A stretch of 64,000 nt of DNA from JANNYA01 sp043754435 (GTDB lineage: Bacteria > Pseudomonadota > Gammaproteobacteria > Xanthomonadales > SZUA-5): the NCBI GenBank assembly GCA_043754435.1, contig JAYUUS010000146.1:1-64000 (forward strand). Direction: 5' to 3'. The notes under the pieces are model-generated. The model was not told the origin of the DNA. It did no database searches and worked only from the letters and a program-made list of their open reading frames with translations. Below, in pieces: positions 60,200-64,000 of this stretch. The position numbers were made by a program, and so were the translations under genes. The number at the start of each line of letters is the position of its first letter. The first letter of the stretch is position 1.

Positions 60200-61594
60200 T
60201 TACCGGCCAAAACCGGACTCATTCCCCAGCATTTTCGTTGCATCCACCCACAAATCAAATTGCTCTCCACTCACTTCTGTCAATGCCAGCGCCGCCTCGC
60301 GCAAGCTGAGACCGTTTACGTGCGCGTGCTTGGCAATTTTGGCGGCGCGCGCATAGCCGATATGCGGCGCAAGTGCGGTTACCAACATCAACGAGCTTTG
60401 CACCAGCGCCGCGACGCGCTGTGCATTCACCGTGATTCCGGCTAGGCAATGCTGGCTAAAACTGCGCATCGCATCGCTCAATAAGCGGCTGCTATCCAGC
60501 ACATTCATCACGATCAGCGGTTTATAGACGTTGAGCTCAAATTGCCCTTGGCTAGCGGCAAAGCTTATCGCCGCGTCGTGACCAAAAACTTGCGCGCACA
60601 CCATCGTGAGCGCCTCAATTTGGGTAGGGTTGACCTTACCCGGCATGATTGAGCTGCCCGGCTCGTTTTCCGGTAGCTGCAGCTCGCCTAAGCCTGCACG
60701 CGGGCCGCTGCCCATCAAACGGATATCGTTCGCCATTTTAGTCAACGCAATCGCCAGCATTTTAAAGCCACTGTGCAGGCCCACAATCGCCTCATGCCCG
60801 GCCATTGCGGCGAAAAGATTGCCCGCTTGAGTCAGCGGTAAATCGAGTTTGTCGGCCAACAGTGCCGCAACACGTGCGCCGAATTTCGGATGCGTGTTTA
60901 AGCCGGTGCCGACCGCAGTGCCGCCAATTGCCAGGCTGTGCACCGCGCTCAGCGCATGCCGGATCGCGCTGTCGCACAGTTCTAATTGCGCCGTGTACCC
61001 GCCAAATTCTTGGCCCAAAGTAATCGGTGTGGCGTCTTGTAAATGCGTGCGGCCGATTTTTATCACGGTTTCGAACTTTTGCGCTTTGGCCTGCAGCATC
61101 GCTCTCAAATCATTCAATGCGGGCAGCAAGGATTGTTTGACAGCAATTGCAATGGCGATGTGCATCGCAGTGGGAAACACATCATTTGAGGATTGGCCTA
61201 AATTGACCTCGTCATTCGGGTGAATTTTTAGCGGCGCGGCATTTGATGCCATCGCCAAATTGGCAATCACCTCATTCACATTCATATTGCTTTGCGTGCC
61301 CGAGCCGGTTTGAAAGACCGAAAGCGGAAATTCGGGATCAAAAGCCCCGGTCGCCACCTGCTGCGCCGCTTCAATAATGGCATGCGCTTTTGCCGCATCA
61401 AGCAATCCCAGATCGCGATTGACGTGCGCCGCCGCCCATTTAATCCAGGCGAGTGCATGGATTACTGCCAGTGGCATACGCGCCTCGCCAATGGCAAAAA
61501 AATGCAGACTGCGCGCCGTTTGCGCACCCCACCGGGCGCTTATCGGCACTTCGATAGCGCCAAAACTGTCGGATTCGGTGCGGGTGGCTGCCAT
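60200..61594 (-). CDS. fumC: Class II fumarate hydratase
   Basis: Iron-independent fumarase of the TCA cycle. The signature GSSIMPGKVNPTQIEA is present, with GSGTQSNMNVNEV and GRTHLQDATPITLGQEF. Length 464 aa is normal. It stands alone on the minus strand, with about 210 nt of mostly uninformative DNA upstream shared with the divergent CheB remnant. sucA at the other end of the window belongs to the same cycle but is not linked. Confidence 0.97.
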   Translation of the reverse strand: MAATRTESDSFGAIEVPISARWGAQTARSLHFFAIGEARMPLAVIHALAWIKWAAAHVNRDLGLLDAAKAHAIIEAAQQVATGAFDPEFPLSVFQTGSGTQSNMNVNEVIANLAMASNAAPLKIHPNDEVNLGQSSNDVFPTAMHIAIAIAVKQSLLPALNDLRAMLQAKAQKFETVIKIGRTHLQDATPITLGQEFGGYTAQLELCDSAIRHALSAVHSLAIGGTAVGTGLNTHPKFGARVAALLADKLDLPLTQAGNLFAAMAGHEAIVGLHSGFKMLAIALTKMANDIRLMGSGPRAGLGELQLPENEPGSSIMPGKVNPTQIEALTMVCAQVFGHDAAISFAASQGQFELNVYKPLIVMNVLDSSRLLSDAMRSFSQHCLAGITVNAQRVAALVQSSLMLVTALAPHIGYARAAKIAKHAHVNGLSLREAALALTEVSGEQFDLWVDATKMLGNESGFGR

Positions 61595-61802
61595 AGTGGA
61601 TCCTTTTGTGAACTAGGTTTCTGTTTAGCAATGCGCCCCGCTGGCGGAGTGCTACGCTGCATTCATTAGCTTAGCTCAACCCCTTATTCGCTTAAGCCGG
61701 TTGCTTAAAGTTGCCTAAAGCCGGTAGGGACGATACAAAAGTTCGCCAACACACCGAAGTGCCTCAGAATAGGCACAATAATATAAGTTATAGGAAAACA
61801 TA

Positions 61803-62240
61803 ATGCCTAACGACACCACCCGCAGTAGGGGAGTCCGCAAATCAAGTGACTCCAGCAAAGCACTACCGCCTGACACCGGCGTGGAAAAGCGCTTCGCTGT
61901 TGTGGGTATGGGTGCTTCAGCGGGTGGAGTTGCGGCATTTAGTGCATTTTTCGCCGGCATGCCCAGTGATAGAGAGCCAGGTATGGCTTTTGTATTGGTA
62001 CAGCACTTAGCGCCCGATCATGAAAGCCTTTTAACCGAGCTGATCCAGCGCAATACGCGGATGCAGGTGTTTGAGGTGGAGGACGGCATGACGGTGCAAG
62101 TGAATTGCATCTACATTATTCCGCCGAATCGCGACATGGCTTTTCTAAATGGCACCTTGCAGCTATTTGAACCTAGCGCCGCGCGTGGCTTTAATGCCAT
62201 TGCCACCACCGAACGCGTATATAGAACGCCCATGCCATGA
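61803..62240 (+). pseudogene. Truncated CheB-type methylesterase domain (remnant)
   Basis: The 145-aa frame encodes only the N-terminal part of a CheB methylesterase domain, as found at the head of large CheB-CheR-PAS proteins: RFAVVGMGASAGGVAAF with the catalytic Ser, and VQHLAPDHESLLTELI with the His. The similarity stops after LQLFEPSAARG (residue ~125), and the C-terminal part with the catalytic Asp is missing. What follows (FNAIATTERVYRTPMP) is unrelated. A deletion between this point and the receiver gene downstream is the simplest explanation; the fragment should be inactive as an esterase. Confidence 0.75.
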
Positions 62241-62321
62241 AAGAAACTGTCCTTGATCTTTATCAGCAAGACCCGCCTAGACTCCATTGGCGTTCACCAA
62301 GCAAAGACAGATCCGCACCCC

Positions 62322-62726
62322 ATGAATAGCACGACTGAAATTTTAGCTGCGCGTATTTTGATCGTTGACGATCAGGAATCAAATATTTTATTGCTTGAAA
62401 CCCTGCTGAGCAACTTTGGCTATACGCATGTACACAGCACAATGAACCCCGTCGAGGTGTCTAGCCTGCACCGCGATCATCCTTTCGATTTAATTTTGCT
62501 AGATTTGCAGATGCCGCTAATGGACGGTTTTCAAGTGCTAGCGGAACTAAAAGCTAACGTGAAAGTACCGCAGGTTCCGGTCATGGTGCTGACTGCCCAA
62601 CCTGCGCATAAACTCCAAGCATTCCTCTCTGGCGCGCAAGACTTCATTAGCAAACCCTTTGATTTAATGGATCTTAAAAACCGCATCCGCACGGTGTTAG
62701 AAATGTCGAAAGCACGATTTCTCTGA
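62322..62726 (+). CDS. Single-domain response regulator
   Basis: A 134-aa stand-alone receiver domain: ILIVDDQESNILLLETLL, phospho-Asp in LILLDLQMPLMDG, Thr in VMVLTAQPA and Lys in FISKPFDLMDL. I chose ATG 62322 (MNSTTEI); the frame is open from 62253. Such receivers often follow CheB-CheR-PAS-kinase genes, whose remnant lies just upstream, so this one has probably lost its kinase. No output domain. Confidence 0.9.
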   Translation: MNSTTEILAARILIVDDQESNILLLETLLSNFGYTHVHSTMNPVEVSSLHRDHPFDLILLDLQMPLMDGFQVLAELKANVKVPQVPVMVLTAQPAHKLQAFLSGAQDFISKPFDLMDLKNRIRTVLEMSKARFL

Positions 62727-62727
62727 G

Positions 62728-63837
62728 TTAGCGCGAAATGACACAACCCAGCACCCGCAAGCCGCGCGCACCCGTCACTTCTGGGCGGTTTCCCGCTCGG
62801 TTTTCCAACGTTTCACGGGCCAGCCAAGCAAATGCAGCGGCTTCAACAAAGTCCGGATCAATGCCGTAAGCCGCAGTCGAGCGCACTGGCACGCCGCAGT
62901 GATGCGCCAAACGTGCCAGTAACGGCCGGCAATGCACGCCGCCACCGCAGACCAGTATTTCGCGCGCGGCAAACGGCTTTAGAGCGTTGCGGACTGTGAT
63001 AGCGGTTAATTCCATCAGCGTTGCTTGCAAATCTGCCGGGCTAATATCGCTATAGCTGTTGCCTGCTCGGGCGCGCACCCAGGCTAGATTAAAATATTCG
63101 CGCCCAGTACTTTTCGGGGGTGGTGCGGCAAAATAAGGATCTGTAAGCAAACATTCCAGCAAAGCGGAATTCATGCAGCCGCGTGCAGCGATTTGACCGC
63201 CCGCATCGTGCGTCAAACCAAAAGCGGCCAGCGCCTGCGCATCCATCAAACAATTCGCCGGCCCGGTGTCAAAACCCAGCACTTTCTCCGCTAAAACATC
63301 TGCAAGAATCGTCACGTTGGCGATCCCGCCTAGGTTCAAAACCACGCTGCCCTTAGGAAATAACGCCGCGTGAAACGCAGGAACTAACGGCGCACCTTGC
63401 CCACCGGCGGCGATATCTCGACGGCGAAAATCTGCCACCACTTTGATACCCGTGCGCTCGGCGATAACGTGTGGGCAGCCCAGTTGCAGCGTGAATGGGT
63501 TCGCTAAATGCGGTCGGTGTCGTACCGTCTGACCGTGGCTGCCGATCGCGCTGACTTGGCGGGCATCAACACCCGCTTCCTCTAACAAACGTAACGCCGC
63601 GTCGCTAAAAGCCACTCCTAGCGCCACGTCAAGCTGACCGAGTTCGTCAAGATTGACGAATTCTTGACCCTGCCCGAGCGCCAACGCCAAATCACGCCAT
63701 TGCGCTGGAAAAGGAAATGTTTTTGCTTGATGGACGCGCAGCGGCGCAAAGCTCATCAGCGCTGCATCAATGCCGTCGCAGCTGGTGCCAGAAATCAGGC
63801 CTAGATAAAGTTCATTGACCTGATTGAGCAGAGCCAT
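62728..63837 (-). CDS. anmK: Anhydro-N-acetylmuramic acid kinase
   Basis: Phosphorylates and opens anhydro-MurNAc during peptidoglycan recycling. The ATP-binding start YLGLISGTSCDGIDAALM, the GSHGQTVRHRP motif, NLGGIANVTIL and the catalytic Asp region GFDTGPANCLMDA are present. Length 369 aa is normal. It lies 10 nt after the stop of the incomplete gene at the window end, in the frequent gammaproteobacterial arrangement with a M23 peptidase gene. Confidence 0.96.
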   Translation of the reverse strand: MALLNQVNELYLGLISGTSCDGIDAALMSFAPLRVHQAKTFPFPAQWRDLALALGQGQEFVNLDELGQLDVALGVAFSDAALRLLEEAGVDARQVSAIGSHGQTVRHRPHLANPFTLQLGCPHVIAERTGIKVVADFRRRDIAAGGQGAPLVPAFHAALFPKGSVVLNLGGIANVTILADVLAEKVLGFDTGPANCLMDAQALAAFGLTHDAGGQIAARGCMNSALLECLLTDPYFAAPPPKSTGREYFNLAWVRARAGNSYSDISPADLQATLMELTAITVRNALKPFAAREILVCGGGVHCRPLLARLAHHCGVPVRSTAAYGIDPDFVEAAAFAWLARETLENRAGNRPEVTGARGLRVLGCVISR

Positions 63838-63846
63838 CGGCTTAGG

Positions 63847-64000
63847 CTAGCGCCCGACCGAAACACCCCGATTCAAGGCCAGCGCCTGCTGCATTTGACT
63901 CAATTGCGCCAAAAGCGGTGCGGTGCTTGCCTTAAATCGCGCCATTTCCGCGCCGCTTAACGGGTCAGCGACGGGCAAATCCACGCTGAGCGGATCTTTG
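63847..64000 (-). CDS. C-terminal end of a probable M23 metallopeptidase (partial)
   Basis: Only the last 50 codons are inside the window; the frame is open to the edge. The tail reads KDPLSVDLPVADPLSGAEMA, then RFKASTAPLLAQLSQMQQ and ends GVSVGR. Tails of this form are, from memory, seen in peptidoglycan DD-metalloendopeptidases encoded upstream of anmK in gammaproteobacteria. The catalytic domain itself is outside the window, so the call is by likeness of the tail and by context. Confidence 0.5.
   Translation of the reverse strand, partial: KDPLSVDLPVADPLSGAEMARFKASTAPLLAQLSQMQQALALNRGVSVGR

Noticed and set aside
62237..62329. 30-codon frame between the CheB remnant and the receiver gene
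   Set aside because: It overlaps both neighbours by a few nt, but has no ribosome site or likeness; probably junk in the deletion scar.

Overview
The window reads as gammaproteobacterial DNA: the sequence supports Gram-negative features (ExbB/ExbD, KdkA, a family 9 glycosyltransferase, a Wza/Wzc-type export system), a rlmD-CYTH-nagZ-hpt run, anmK next to the tail of a probable M23 peptidase gene, and the molybdopterin genes moaA-moaC-moaD. No species can be named. Positions 1 to about 2270 (thrS and a tRNA-Val gene) are visibly richer in G/C and look like Xanthomonadaceae DNA. Everything to the right is more balanced in composition. The break falls inside the tRNA gene, whose two acceptor-stem halves do not match each other, so the left end may be an assembly chimera or a recombination product.

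Layout. (1) 42-2269: thrS and tRNA-Val, minus strand. (2) 2404-7150: exbB-exbD on the plus strand, then pyrF and sucA on the minus strand. (3) 7309-21001: a minus-strand exopolysaccharide locus whose distal part has the gene order of Vibrio vpsM-vpsN-vpsO-vpsP (outer-membrane barrel, export protein, tyrosine autokinase, small membrane protein). It is preceded by an O-antigen ligase-like protein, a WecA-like initiating transferase, a GT4 glycosyltransferase, a carbamoyltransferase and a second, A/T-rich polymerase-like gene. A giant multi-PAS hybrid kinase (21111-25133) is divergent from it. (4) 25200-29810: alr, an unusual aromatic-rich/Q-rich secreted protein, gcvH and a SRPBCC-GyrI protein. 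(5) 29911-37893: kbl followed by a plus-strand set for membrane-lipid modification (OsmC, desaturase, FAD oxidoreductase, DUF1365, CFA-type methyltransferase, DUF2878, DUF1295). (6) 37890-47467: a REC-Hpt protein, the tightly overlapping rlmD-CYTH-nagZ-hpt operon, nadD, an NtrC-type regulator, a TlpA-like thioredoxin and dsbD. (7) 47799-54707: an IPTL-CTERM-like exported protein, cysS, a threonine dehydratase, an orphan antitoxin, the coupled MBL-moaA-moaC-moaD set and kdkA. (8) 54742-57542: the most interesting region, a three-gene MqsR toxin / MqsA antitoxin / SecB-like chaperone (TAC) operon with a candidate MqsA operator, set between two LPS core genes, followed by an orphan Phd/YefM antitoxin gene bracketed by 37-bp direct repeats. 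(9) 57594-64000: an unknown small-gene pair, an orphan histidine kinase of the dedicated-sortase type, fumC, a truncated CheB remnant with a lone receiver protein, anmK, and the end of a probable M23 peptidase gene.

How the parts fit: regions 3, 5 and 8 all concern the cell envelope (secreted polysaccharide, lipid acyl-chain modification, LPS core). Several signalling proteins are unpaired (hybrid kinase without Hpt, REC-Hpt without kinase, kinase without regulator, NtrC-type regulator without kinase), so phosphorelays probably connect across loci. Three toxin-antitoxin related loci lie within about 6.5 kb (50993-57455); only one is complete.
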